A DNA stretch of 64,000 nt from Streptomyces sp. SID13031 (lineage in GTDB: Bacteria > Actinomycetota > Actinomycetes > Propionibacteriales > Kribbellaceae), in assembly GCF_010548305.1 (NCBI RefSeq), contig NZ_JAAGLV010000001.1, positions 744,001 to 808,000 of the forward strand, written 5' to 3'. Below, piece after piece: positions 19,166-27,156 of the stretch. The notes under the pieces were generated by a model. The model was not told the origin of the DNA, made no database searches, and was given only the letters and a program-made list of their open reading frames with translations. How positions within the stretch are numbered: position 1 is the first letter of the stretch; each line of letters begins with the position of its first letter. A program made the translations under genes and the position numbers.

Positions 19166-20478
19166 GGCGCCCCCGCATCCAGCCCGTGCCGCTCCGCCTC
19201 GCGCTGCAACAACGCGTCCAGCGCCTCCTCAACCGCATCCTCGATCCCAGCACCCAGCAGATCAGCCGGCCCTTCGCTTGTTGGCCGCAGATAGGCCGCC
19301 CACCCGCCACTCGCCTCCCACCGCTCCGAGGCTGGCGCTGCGGCCGTCGAGCCAGCAACACCTGGCGCGTCAGACGCTGGTACCGAATCCCACGCCTCCG
19401 CCGAATCCCTTGCGTGCGCTGAATCTCTCCCGTGCGCTGAGCTTCCTGCGTTCGCCGAACCTCCTGCGCCGGCCGAACCAACCGAGCCAGCCGCCTGCGC
19501 CGAACCTGCCGCCTGCGCCGAACCCGCCGCCTGCGCCGAACTTCCCGAGTACGCCGAACCCGTCCCGTGCGTCGAGCCACGCCCATCGGCCGAGCCACGC
19601 CCATCCGCCGAGTCGCGCCCAGCGCCCGGGGCGGAGTTGGCCGCATCGGCGTCGGCCGGCCCCGGCCACCCTGGCGTACCCAACCCGCCACGCCGAGCCG
19701 AACCGTTCGGCGCAGCCGAACGCCCAACTCCTGCCTCGGCACGGGAGAAACCTGCCCAGGGGGCAGCCGCCTCGGAGCCGGCTGCATCCAAGCGAGCGGC
19801 TCCAGCCGGAACCCGGGCAGGTTCCAGGCGAGCGGCGAGATCCGAGAGTCCGGCCGGATTGAAGCGCCCGGCCGGATGCGAGTGAGCGTCAGCGCCTGGG
19901 AACTCGCCTGTGCGGGGGAGAGCTACCGCCCCGGAAGTCTGTCCAGCACCGAAATAGGCGTCCGCACCCGCGGGCTCGTCCGGGAACCCTGCTCCAGGGG
20001 GAACAGGCGCAGCGCCCGGAAAGGTCGTCGGCTCGGCATCCTCCCAGCGCCGGAGCAACTCACCCAGCCCGCGCTTCCCGGCGTACGGACGGTCGCCGGC
20101 GTCCAGCTTGCCTGCTTCGTTCGCCGGTGGCGTGGGCGGCAGCCCGGACCGTTCGCCAAGCAACGGACCCGCCACCGGCGCGGACCAGGATCGTTGCCCA
20201 AGGCCCCGACCCGGTGCCCGGTCCGCTCGCGCGCCGGGCATCGACGGATCAGCTGCAGCGTCCAAGGACTCAAGAGCTTGCGTCAGCACCGCGAGGTCCA
20301 CGTCTCCGCCGGTCAGGCTTCTCCAGCGCCGACTCGAAGACACAGATACCGACGTCCAGCACAGCCCGGCACCAGCGAGTCCGCCCGCCCGCAGCCGCCC
20401 CCGCATCAGCTGCAGGGAGCGACCCGCGACGGTAACCCGTCGCGCGCGGTCGGCAGCAGACCAGCTGATACCGATCAT
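19162..20478 (-). CDS. Repeat-rich, mostly disordered protein in tape-measure position
   Basis: This protein is about 438 residues long. It starts with a short ordered segment (1-70; MIGISWSAADRARR) and ends with a helix-rich tail (EDAVEEALDALLQREAERHG). Between them lies a long Gly/Ser/Ala-rich disordered stretch with imperfect six-residue repeats (GSAQAA, GSADGR). It lies between the tube/chaperone genes and the hub, where contractile tails normally encode a tape measure or tube-hub adaptor. It lacks the long hydrophobic helices of classical tape measures. The ATG at 20478 overlaps the upstream stop (ATGA). The low-complexity region may evolve quickly in length. It may bridge tube and hub; this is inferred. 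Confidence 0.7.
   Translation of the reverse strand: MIGISWSAADRARRVTVAGRSLQLMRGRLRAGGLAGAGLCWTSVSVSSSRRWRSLTGGDVDLAVLTQALESLDAAADPSMPGARADRAPGRGLGQRSWSAPVAGPLLGERSGLPPTPPANEAGKLDAGDRPYAGKRGLGELLRRWEDAEPTTFPGAAPVPPGAGFPDEPAGADAYFGAGQTSGAVALPRTGEFPGADAHSHPAGRFNPAGLSDLAARLEPARVPAGAARLDAAGSEAAAPWAGFSRAEAGVGRSAAPNGSARRGGLGTPGWPGPADADAANSAPGAGRDSADGRGSADGRGSTHGTGSAYSGSSAQAAGSAQAAGSAQAAGSVGSAGAGGSANAGSSAHGRDSAHARDSAEAWDSVPASDAPGVAGSTAAAPASERWEASGGWAAYLRPTSEGPADLLGAGIEDAVEEALDALLQREAERHGLDAGAP
19390..19625 (-). repeat. Imperfect 18-base repeats encoding GSAxxx units
   Basis: These bases encode a run of six-residue Gly-Ser-Ala-type units, including three nearly identical AQAAGS units around 19488-19545. 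The region is low complexity and probably prone to length variation. Confidence 0.7.
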
Positions 20479-20948
20479 GACGCCGCCGGACGCTCTCCGC
20501 GGCCGAGCATCTCCAGGTAGAGCAGCACCTGGCCGACGGTCAGTTCCGCACACCTGTCCGGAGTCCAGCCGAACTCCCGAGCGAGCACGAAACAAGCCCG
20601 CGCCAGCGGCGCGTGAACGGCGTCCTCCAGTTCGTCACCGTGCAAACTCAACCCGCTGACCCGATTCACCTCGCCGAGCACGAACTCGACCAGTCCGGCG
20701 GGAAGCCGATGGACCTGCTCGAGGGTCAGCCGCGGGTCGACCAGCGCCTGCTGCACCATCAAGGCGCTGGCCAGGTCACCGTCGTCCGCCGCCGCCCGGT
20801 TGAGTCGCGCGATGTCGGCGAGTACCAGCGGCCGGACCACCACCTCGGCCGGACCGTCCGCGGAGCCGGCCACGAGCTGGGCCGGCAGCGGCACCCGGTG
20901 AGTGAGTGCCGACCCCGCGAGCAGCTCCTCGGCGCTGAGTGTCGGCAC
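20475..20948 (-). CDS. Probable tail assembly chaperone-like protein
   Basis: This 157-residue soluble, helical protein follows the tube gene. Its start is a GTG at 20948 two bases after the tube stop, and its stop overlaps the next start. The sequence has LVLADIARLNRAA and LTVGQVLLYLEMLGRGE segments and an acidic C-terminus, which resembles short tail assembly chaperones encoded between tube and tape measure in tailed phages. No frameshift slip site giving a longer gp/gpT-like form is evident. The chaperone role is inferred from position, size and helicity. Confidence 0.6.
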   Translation of the reverse strand: MPTLSAEELLAGSALTHRVPLPAQLVAGSADGPAEVVVRPLVLADIARLNRAAADDGDLASALMVQQALVDPRLTLEQVHRLPAGLVEFVLGEVNRVSGLSLHGDELEDAVHAPLARACFVLAREFGWTPDRCAELTVGQVLLYLEMLGRGERPAAS

Positions 20949-20950
20949 GG

Positions 20951-21466
20951 TCAGGCACCTTCACCGGCGGCGTCCGCGACCCCGACCCAGAGCGCCCGGA
21001 ACGTCACACCTTCGAGCACGAAGTCGTCCTCCGGCATGGTCAGCGACCACCCGTCCAGCTTCACCTGATGAACTGTCACGGTGGCCGATTGCTCTGGCCT
21101 GGCAGGGTTCTCCAGCACCAGGCTCAGGTTGAAGGTCGGGCTGACGAACGCCCCGGCCGGCCGGGTGCCCGCGCCGGCCTCGCCCAGCATCAGCTGCAGC
21201 AGCGCGCCGTTGATGTACGCCCGTCCCATCGTTCCGGTGACGTTGACGTTGCCCGGACGCAACTCGGTGGCGTACCGCTGGCCGATCTCGTGGAACGCCC
21301 GCATCGCGGACGTGACCTGCAGGGTGACGTCGGTGGCCCGGCCGATCGGGGTCAGCGCGAACGACTCGGCGACCGTGTTCGCGGCCTGGCCCTCGGGGGT
21401 GGCGGCGTCGTCGACGGCGATCGTGATCGCGCCGTCCATGCCGGTGTAGACATTCGTGTTGGGCAC
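20951..21466 (-). CDS. Tail tube protein
   Basis: This 171-residue protein lies directly after the sheath gene, the canonical place for the inner tube. It contains GMDGAITIAVDDAATP, VTSAMRAFHEIGQRYATEL and GRAYINGALLQLML, a pattern seen in beta-barrel tail tube proteins of contractile and siphovirus-like particles. It is acidic, with no signal peptide. The GTG start at 21466 has GGAG nine bases upstream and lies seven bases before the sheath stop in transcription order. Many copies form the inner tube that the sheath drives outward. There is only one tube gene, unlike many eCIS that encode two or three. Confidence 0.85.
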   Translation of the reverse strand: MPNTNVYTGMDGAITIAVDDAATPEGQAANTVAESFALTPIGRATDVTLQVTSAMRAFHEIGQRYATELRPGNVNVTGTMGRAYINGALLQLMLGEAGAGTRPAGAFVSPTFNLSLVLENPARPEQSATVTVHQVKLDGWSLTMPEDDFVLEGVTFRALWVGVADAAGEGA

Positions 21467-21472
21467 GGCGGA

Positions 21473-22948
21473 TCACTCCAGATTCATCGTGACGCGGATG
21501 TAGTCGATCGAGAACGTCGGCAGCAGGGTCATCACGACCGAGCAGATGCCCGCCCGCTCCTGGGCCCGGCTGGCGCTGACCTCGAGCTGGTAGCCGACGA
21601 GCATCTCGTCCAGCACCATCTGCGACAGGAACCCGTCGAGGGTCGCCTGCAGCGCCTTGCGCACCCGGTTGTTGTTCAGCCTCCCGATGTACGGATCGGA
21701 GCCGAGCCGGACGCCGGCCTTCGCGTAGTCGACGATCCGGCGGATGCTGATCTGCGTGAACGGCGGCTGCGCGCTGGTGATCCCCTTGACCACCTGCGCC
21801 CCGAACTTCTGCCGCACGAGGAGCACCCGGCTCTGCAACAGGTTCTGGGTCAACGCGGTCGAGTAGCGCACGTCCGGTACCACCGGCAGCACCTTGTTGG
21901 TGAGACTGACCTGGGGCGCCAGCGTGGACAGCTTGCCCGCGACGACGGCCGCGAGGTACGGCGGCGGCAGCGACACGTTCACGCCGGTGGCCCCACTGGC
22001 CCCAGTGACGCCGGTGGGCGCGTCCACGGTGACCAGGCCCGGCGCGACGAGCACGATCCGGTCATCGGAGGTACCGGCCGCGTCAGCCTCGACACCAGTG
22101 GCGGAGGTGGCAGTACCGGACGCCCTCGCACCGAGGATGGCGATCCGCTCCCGTCCCTCGGCCTCGGTACGGTCGAGATGCCCGAGCACTGTCGTGCCGA
22201 CGACATTCGCCCCGAGCCCGGCGACCAGCAGGATGTTGACCGGCTGTGACTCCAATACGGTCAGCCCACGCAGTACGTCGGCAGCGCTCACGTTGGCGCC
22301 GTCCGTACCCCCGGTGAGTGGGGCGTGCAGCGGAGTGAAGCCCAACCCGGGGTTCTGTACCGCGCCCGCCTGCACGAGGGTGGAGCCCGCGAGCTTGCCG
22401 TGGATCTCGCCGACGTTGGCGCCCTCGTAGATCTCGCGGCGCTGCCCGTACGCGATGGTCATCCGCCAGGTCGGCGGGCTCGTCGTACTGTCCGCGACCA
22501 CCTCGACGTCGACGTTCTGGCCCCAGGTGCCGGAGCTGCCCGCGATCTCGGCGCCGCTCTCGTCCGTGGTTCCCCGGGCGGTCAGCGTGAAGGCCGGCTG
22601 GTTGGCCCCCACCGCGCTGACGGCCAGGGTCGCGGCGGTCCGGCTGCCGTTGGCAATCCGGACGGCGACAACGTTGCGCGCGCCGCCGGCGTAGGCCTGT
22701 TCGAGCGCTCGGGTGAGGGTCAGCGCCGCATCCGTCACCCGGGGGGAGGCGAACGCGTCGGGTTGGCCGAAGATGTCGGTCGCTTCGGTGAACGACCCGA
22801 TCGGGACGGCCGTCTCGACCGGACCGCGGGCCGCCGTACCGACGATCCCGATGGTGCCGGTGGAGATGGCGCCGACCGCGATCAGTCCTTCGGCACGGAC
22901 CTCGATGTACGTGCCGGGGATGACCATCTCGGCGATGGATTCGCTCAT
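21473..22948 (-). CDS. Contractile tail sheath protein
   Basis: This protein is 491 residues long, a normal sheath length. It shows the family hallmark N-terminus EMVIPGTYIEVRAEGLIA (the PGVY-like strand that embraces the neighbouring subunit) and the C-terminal domain with FAKAGVRLGSDPYIGRL-like and RIVDYAKAGVRLGS segments plus DEMLVGYQLEVSASRAQ. Sheath contraction powers tube injection. The ATG at 22948 overlaps the stop of the upstream gene by four bases. It is the most reliable marker that the particle is contractile. Confidence 0.93.
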   Translation of the reverse strand: MSESIAEMVIPGTYIEVRAEGLIAVGAISTGTIGIVGTAARGPVETAVPIGSFTEATDIFGQPDAFASPRVTDAALTLTRALEQAYAGGARNVVAVRIANGSRTAATLAVSAVGANQPAFTLTARGTTDESGAEIAGSSGTWGQNVDVEVVADSTTSPPTWRMTIAYGQRREIYEGANVGEIHGKLAGSTLVQAGAVQNPGLGFTPLHAPLTGGTDGANVSAADVLRGLTVLESQPVNILLVAGLGANVVGTTVLGHLDRTEAEGRERIAILGARASGTATSATGVEADAAGTSDDRIVLVAPGLVTVDAPTGVTGASGATGVNVSLPPPYLAAVVAGKLSTLAPQVSLTNKVLPVVPDVRYSTALTQNLLQSRVLLVRQKFGAQVVKGITSAQPPFTQISIRRIVDYAKAGVRLGSDPYIGRLNNNRVRKALQATLDGFLSQMVLDEMLVGYQLEVSASRAQERAGICSVVMTLLPTFSIDYIRVTMNLE

Positions 22949-23799
22949 GTCGTGGCTCCTCGCGTGACGGTGAACGGCTCGATGGGCAATGGGATCCCGG
23001 GGGGATCCGCGAAGGCGCCGGTGACGGCGACCTGGCTGATCACGCCGCCGCCGGAGGTCAGTACAGGCTCTTCCAGTTCGGCGTCCAGGTGGTACGTGGT
23101 GGTCTGGGACCTGATGGCGACCTCGCCCGGAAGCAGGCTGTGCCGGACCGCTCCCCAGGACAGCGGCGTGGCTCGTGTTGCGGCGTCCGTCCCGGCCAGC
23201 GCGGTCGCGACGGCACGTGAGGTGTCGGCGGCCTGGTTGGGGGAGTCGGCCAGTACCTCGACGCCGAGCGTGCCCTGGACCCTGGTGGTCACCACGTCCC
23301 ATTGCCCGACGTGGTAGGTCACCTCGAGGTCCCCGGTCGTGCCGAGCGGTACGCCGAACAGCAGGGTGCCCTCGCGCGGATCGGCCTGGACCTGCCGTCC
23401 GGTGGGAGCGCCGGACACGACCGTGAACGGCGTCCCATCGTCGGCGGACACATCGCCTGGGGCGAACGGAGGGTCAGGCGTGCCGTCGGCGCGGACCACC
23501 GGGCCGTGGGGCAGGGTCAGCGTGCGGCGGTCGGCCGAGAGCAGGTTGAGCGACTCGCCGTCGCCGAGATCGAGGACGGGATTCGCGAGATCGATTGTGG
23601 CTGACAGTCGCAGGGCACCGATCCGGGTCCCACGCGGTACCCGGCCGACGCCGGCCAGCGTCTGCGTGGCCGCGTCCAGGCTCAGTACTGCGCAGGGCAG
23701 ATCCCCGATCACCACCGGCGCGACGTCATCGACCCGTACGCCGACGAGTCCGGCCGACAGTCGGGCGGCCAGCGGGTCGAGGACGCGGTACAGGGTCAT
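22945..23799 (-). CDS. Accessory tail protein upstream of sheath, possible terminator or completion protein
   Basis: This protein is about 284 residues long and is not firmly recognised. It is beta-rich, with regions such as RGTRIGALRLSATIDL and GEVAIRSQTTTYHLDAELEE, and a C-terminal GGGVISQVAVTGAF strand. It sits just before the sheath, where tail terminators or completion proteins occur in contractile tails. The start ATG at 23799 overlaps the stop of the preceding gene by four bases. It lacks a signal peptide and membrane segments. The role as tail-end protein is inferred from position. Confidence 0.55.
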   Translation of the reverse strand: MTLYRVLDPLAARLSAGLVGVRVDDVAPVVIGDLPCAVLSLDAATQTLAGVGRVPRGTRIGALRLSATIDLANPVLDLGDGESLNLLSADRRTLTLPHGPVVRADGTPDPPFAPGDVSADDGTPFTVVSGAPTGRQVQADPREGTLLFGVPLGTTGDLEVTYHVGQWDVVTTRVQGTLGVEVLADSPNQAADTSRAVATALAGTDAATRATPLSWGAVRHSLLPGEVAIRSQTTTYHLDAELEEPVLTSGGGVISQVAVTGAFADPPGIPLPIEPFTVTRGATT

Positions 23800-24395
23800 G
23801 CCGGCATCCCGAGGGTGGATCGCAATCCACCGAGCAGAGCGGGTACGCCCGCCACGGCCTCGCGGGCAGCGCCGAGGGCCGGCCGGATGGGCTCGCTCGG
23901 ATCGCTCAGCGCCGGGATGTCGCCCAGCAGGGCCGGCAGGTCGAGCCCGTCGAGCAGGCTGCCCGCGAGATCCTCGAGGCCGGCCAGCTCGTCGAGCGGC
24001 AGGTCGGCCACCAGCGGCGGCGGCTCCGGTGGTTCGACGTACTGGCGAACCACGATCCGGTACCGGACGGCATCGACCCATTCGTCGGTCTCGACGACGT
24101 CGAAGGCGACGATGATGACGTCCTCGAGCTCGCTGGACTCCAGGATGTCGGCGACGAACGGCACCGGATCGCCGCTGCTGAACTGCGCCTGCAGTGCCTC
24201 CAGAAAGCCGGAGCGCGTCTCCGCGCCGGACAGGCTGCCGGTGATGACGACGGTCAGGCTCTCGAGACCAAGGTCCTGGTGCAGGTCTCCGGCCAGGCCG
24301 GGTACGCCGAGGCGCACCTGGCGCCTGGCCTGGTGCAACTCGACCCGCTCGATGCACGGCAACTCCCAGTCGCCGATCATCGGTCGCACAATCAT
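23796..24395 (-). CDS. First gene of tail-like operon, baseplate/DNA-circulation-N-like protein
   Basis: This protein is about 199 residues long when started at 24395. It contains LESLTVVITGSLSGAETRSG, FLEALQAQFSSGDPVPFVAD and VRYRIVVRQYVEPPEPP, a pattern shared with tail proteins of the gp43/DNA-circulation N-terminal type that join the tail tube to the baseplate. Its Pro/Leu-rich tail carries a run of amphipathic helices. It opens the 18-gene minus-strand operon. The ATG at 24395 has only a weak GGATGGA ribosome site; alternatives are 24380 or 24437. The family call is moderate. Confidence 0.6.
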   Translation of the reverse strand: MIVRPMIGDWELPCIERVELHQARRQVRLGVPGLAGDLHQDLGLESLTVVITGSLSGAETRSGFLEALQAQFSSGDPVPFVADILESSELEDVIIVAFDVVETDEWVDAVRYRIVVRQYVEPPEPPPLVADLPLDELAGLEDLAGSLLDGLDLPALLGDIPALSDPSEPIRPALGAAREAVAGVPALLGGLRSTLGMPA

Positions 24396-24886
24396 GGGTC
24401 CATCCGAGCAGGCCGGGGGTCGCCCGGGCGTCGCCACGACGTCACAGCGGCGTTACCGCCGCCCACCACGGTTGCCGTGCCGTAGTACCGGCCCTGACCG
24501 GTTTGATGGGTGGAACCACGGCCTGGCGCAGTGGCGCGGGTGGGATCGTGGTCATGCGGCGGAGACGCTCTGGTGACGGATGCGCTGTTCGGATACCTGT
24601 ATGGCAACTGGGTGGGCCTGCGCCGTGATCCGGTGCGAGCGGATCGAGGAAGACCTCGACGGCTCGGGCAGCGTCGTGCTGCTGCGGGTCCAGTTCTCCT
24701 TGGGGGACGCGGATCCCGAGATCGTCGGCCCGCTCGTCGCGCAGCGCGCGGAGGCCGGCCGGCTGGTAGGACAAGTGCTTGATGCATTGTTCGCCTCGCT
24801 CGACGGACCTGCCGCGACGTCTTCAGATTCGTGACCGTTGGGCAGATGATCGGAGGGAGGGGACGCTGTCCAGGGGGTGGCCGGTG
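24396..24886. other. Divergent intergenic region between tail-like operon and SARP
   Basis: About 490 bases separate the tail-like operon start (minus) from the SARP gene (plus). It must hold the promoters of both. It contains a plausible short plus-strand frame (24580-24834, listed separately) and a 37-codon minus frame (24442-24555, MTTIPPAPLRQ) with no ribosome site, which I do not treat as a gene. No clear -10/-35 or long palindrome was identified. Confidence 0.5.
24580..24834 (+). CDS. Possible small hypothetical protein (84 aa)
   Basis: The reading frame encodes VLLRVQFSLGDADPEIVGPL and VGQVLDALFASLDG, which read like a small helical protein, and it ends before the SARP start. Codon third positions are GC-rich as in real genes here. 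No good ribosome site is seen upstream of the first ATG, and the first 15 residues are poor, so an internal start is possible. It is not recognised and could be a non-coding frame. Confidence 0.3.
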   Translation: MRCSDTCMATGWACAVIRCERIEEDLDGSGSVVLLRVQFSLGDADPEIVGPLVAQRAEAGRLVGQVLDALFASLDGPAATSSDS

Positions 24887-25606
24887 ATGGTCGTGGTACG
24901 ACTGCTTGATCGTTTCGACGTGAGTTCGGGTGGGGAAGCCGTGTACGTGCCGGCGAGTGCCCGGCGTCTGGTGGCTCTGCTTGCCCTGCGGGGTTCTCCC
25001 GTCGAGCGCTCCTACGCGTCGCAGTGCCTGTGGATGGACAAGACCGAAGCCAGAGCGCAGGCCAACCTTCGGTCGGTCATCTGGCGACTCAGCCGCTGTT
25101 CATCTCCGCTGGTTCTGCTGTCGTCGTCCCATTTGTCCCTGCGTCGCGACATCGAGGTGGACATCGACACGGTGCGAGGCCTGGCCCGCTCCCTGGTCGA
25201 CGAGTCGAGGACGGTCGAGCTCGACGGCCTCGATGCGGGCAGCCTGTCGGGGGAGTTGCTGCCGGGGTGGTGTGACGACTTCGTCGAGCTCGAGCGTGAG
25301 CGGCTGCGCCAGATCAGGCTGCATGCGCTGGAGGCACTCGCACAACGACTACTGCGGGCCGGCCGGCACGCGCTGGCACTCGACGCCGCGCTCGCAGCAG
25401 TGGCCGCCGACCCGCTGCGCGAGACGGCGCACCGGGCGGTCATCGAGATCCACCTGGCGGAGGACAACCTCGGCGAGGCGCTCCGCCAGTTCGCCTCGCT
25501 CGTCGACCTGCTCGCCCGCGAACTGGGAACCGCGCCATCCCGGCGTACCGCCGAACTCCTCGTACTTCAGCCGCCCCTGACCACCATGGCCGGGCAACGC
25601 GCCTAG
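24887..25606 (+). CDS. SARP-family (BTAD domain) transcriptional regulator
   Basis: This protein is 239 residues long when started at 24887. The N-terminal 90 residues form a winged-helix DNA-binding domain of the SARP/AfsR type (VRLLDRFDVSSGGEAVYVPA, then ANLRSVIWRLSR), and the C-terminal 140 residues are a bacterial transcriptional activator domain (BTAD) with tetratricopeptide-like helices and the conserved ending GEALRQFASLVDLLARELG. It lacks the NB-ARC domain of large SARPs. The ATG (or GTG one codon earlier at 24884) follows AGGGGG. It is transcribed away from the tail-like operon and is the most obvious candidate to regulate that operon; this is inferred from proximity. Confidence 0.85.
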   Translation: MVVVRLLDRFDVSSGGEAVYVPASARRLVALLALRGSPVERSYASQCLWMDKTEARAQANLRSVIWRLSRCSSPLVLLSSSHLSLRRDIEVDIDTVRGLARSLVDESRTVELDGLDAGSLSGELLPGWCDDFVELERERLRQIRLHALEALAQRLLRAGRHALALDAALAAVAADPLRETAHRAVIEIHLAEDNLGEALRQFASLVDLLARELGTAPSRRTAELLVLQPPLTTMAGQRA

Positions 25607-25633
25607 TAATTCAACAGCAACGGAGGCCCGGAC

Positions 25634-26356
25634 ATGCAGCCGGAGTCGGTAGAGATCAAGGTCACCATCGCCGGAACCGCTGTCCCCGACGCGATCGGCA
25701 AGCTGGACCTGGCGGACCCGAAGGCCTGGACGATCGTCTTCTGCGAGGACGTCACCACCGCCGCCGAGGCCACCGAACTGCTCGACCTCGGCGTCGTCCT
25801 GCGAGCCCGCTCGAAGTCCGCCACCAAAGGCGACTCCACGGTGAAGTTCCGCCCGTGCCGCTGGTCTCAACTCGACCGGAACTTCTTTTCGAACGGCACG
25901 TTCGGCGATGCGGAACTGAAGATCGAAGCGGACTGGGCAGGGACCAAACACGCGCTGGCCGCATCGATGACGGCGGAGTGGTCGGACGCACGCCTCTCTG
26001 CGGCCGACCTGTCGGTCGCCGACCTCTTCACCCCTGACCAACTGACCTTCTTGACCACGTGCAGCCAGGGCCGCGTCAACCTCGCAGCCGTCTCAGCCCT
26101 CGACCCGATCACCGCCACCCGCTGGGCCAAATTCCAGACCACCGCGGCAGGCCGCCCCCTCGACATCCGCGCCGAACGCTGGCAACTCGACGACACCCTC
26201 GACTTCCTCGAACTCTCCATCGTCTCCACCACCGAAGAAGCCCTCGACGACCAACGAGCCCTCACCACCTTCGTCACCGACCAGGCCCTACCACCAGACA
26301 CCAACCAGGACAGCAAAACCCAGCGAGTCCTGACTCACCTCATCGGCAACCGGTAG
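25634..26356 (+). CDS. CYTH-like domain protein
   Basis: This 240-residue protein is probably a CYTH (triphosphate tunnel metalloenzyme-like) protein. Supporting patterns are the N-terminal VEIKVTI, then GVVLRARSK and DSTVKFRPC (alternating charged residues on strands), a later LKIEAD and a C-terminal LDIRAERW. CYTH enzymes bind di- or triphosphates and metal ions inside a beta-barrel, but the canonical ExExK is reduced to one E-x-K here, so activity is doubtful. A GGAGG ribosome site lies upstream. It follows the SARP by 27 bases and is likely co-transcribed with it. The last third is Asp/Thr-rich. It could be a nucleotide sensor. Confidence 0.55.
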   Translation: MQPESVEIKVTIAGTAVPDAIGKLDLADPKAWTIVFCEDVTTAAEATELLDLGVVLRARSKSATKGDSTVKFRPCRWSQLDRNFFSNGTFGDAELKIEADWAGTKHALAASMTAEWSDARLSAADLSVADLFTPDQLTFLTTCSQGRVNLAAVSALDPITATRWAKFQTTAAGRPLDIRAERWQLDDTLDFLELSIVSTTEEALDDQRALTTFVTDQALPPDTNQDSKTQRVLTHLIGNR

Positions 26357-26559
26357 ACGCAGACCGGCCGGGGAATGAATCAAACGGCTGCCCGGGCAGG
26401 CTGGGCGCTGGTATCAGGACTCACCGTCCGGCCTCTTGTCGACATCAAGCCGATGCGAGGAGGTTCGAGATGCCTGCGCACAGTGGACTGTGTGGTGGTC
26501 TTCGGCGAGAATGCCGCAGGGGGCGGTACGCCGGCTCCGGAACATCGGAGAGATATGCG

Positions 26560-27156
26560 ATGGAGCAGCGACCGGAACTCGATCTTCCCGAACTCGTCGA
26601 AAGGGTTCGCGCTGCGGATCCGGTGGCTTGGGCGACGCTGACCGATCGCTACACGAAGCTCTTGTGGTTCATCGCCCGGGGGATGCGGCTGAACTCCGAG
26701 GACGCCGCCGACGCCATCCAGACCACCTGGCTGCGCCTGGTGGAGCGGATCGACACCGTCCGGCAGCCGGAAAGCATCGGAAGCTGGCTGGCCACCACCC
26801 TGCGGCACGAATGCCTCGCGGCCCTGCGCCGCCGGTCCAAGGTGGTCGTCTCCGACATCTGGGCGGATCTGCCGGACGATGCCGATCCGCTGGACGACGG
26901 ACTGTTGCGGACAGAGCAGGACGCGGCGTTGTGGCGGGCGTTCGGGTTGTTGAAGACACGCTGCCAGACGCTGCTGCGAGTGCTGATGGCCGACCCGCCG
27001 CCCAGCTATACGGAGGTCGCGGCAGCGCTGGACATGCGGGTCGGCAGCATCGGGCCCACCCGGCAACGATGCCTGGCGGCACTCCGCGACATCATGTCGG
27101 CCGGCTCGTACCAGTTCGACGCCAAGGCCATCGATGGCGGAGGTGACCAGCGATGA
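26560..27156 (+). CDS. ECF-type RNA polymerase sigma factor
   Basis: This protein is 198 residues long when started at 26560. Region 2 is seen as WATLTDRYTKLLWFIARGM and AADAIQTTWLRLVERID, and region 4 in the C-terminal part as SYTEVAAALDMRVGSIGPTR, which is the helix-turn-helix contacting the -35 element. No anti-sigma zinc-binding protein is encoded nearby, and the next gene overlaps by four bases (ATGA). The start has GGAG about nine bases upstream. It converges with the CHAT gene and lies at the edge of the protease/GTPase island, so it may direct transcription of that island. Confidence 0.9.
   Translation: MEQRPELDLPELVERVRAADPVAWATLTDRYTKLLWFIARGMRLNSEDAADAIQTTWLRLVERIDTVRQPESIGSWLATTLRHECLAALRRRSKVVVSDIWADLPDDADPLDDGLLRTEQDAALWRAFGLLKTRCQTLLRVLMADPPPSYTEVAAALDMRVGSIGPTRQRCLAALRDIMSAGSYQFDAKAIDGGGDQR

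Noticed and set aside
13..24395. Prophage interpretation of the tail region
   Set aside because: No terminase, portal, capsid, integrase, lysis or attachment site is visible in the window, so a complete or recent prophage is not supported.
24442..24555. 37-codon minus frame MTTIPPAPLRQ
   Set aside because: It has no ribosome site and no recognisable pattern; it may be chance.
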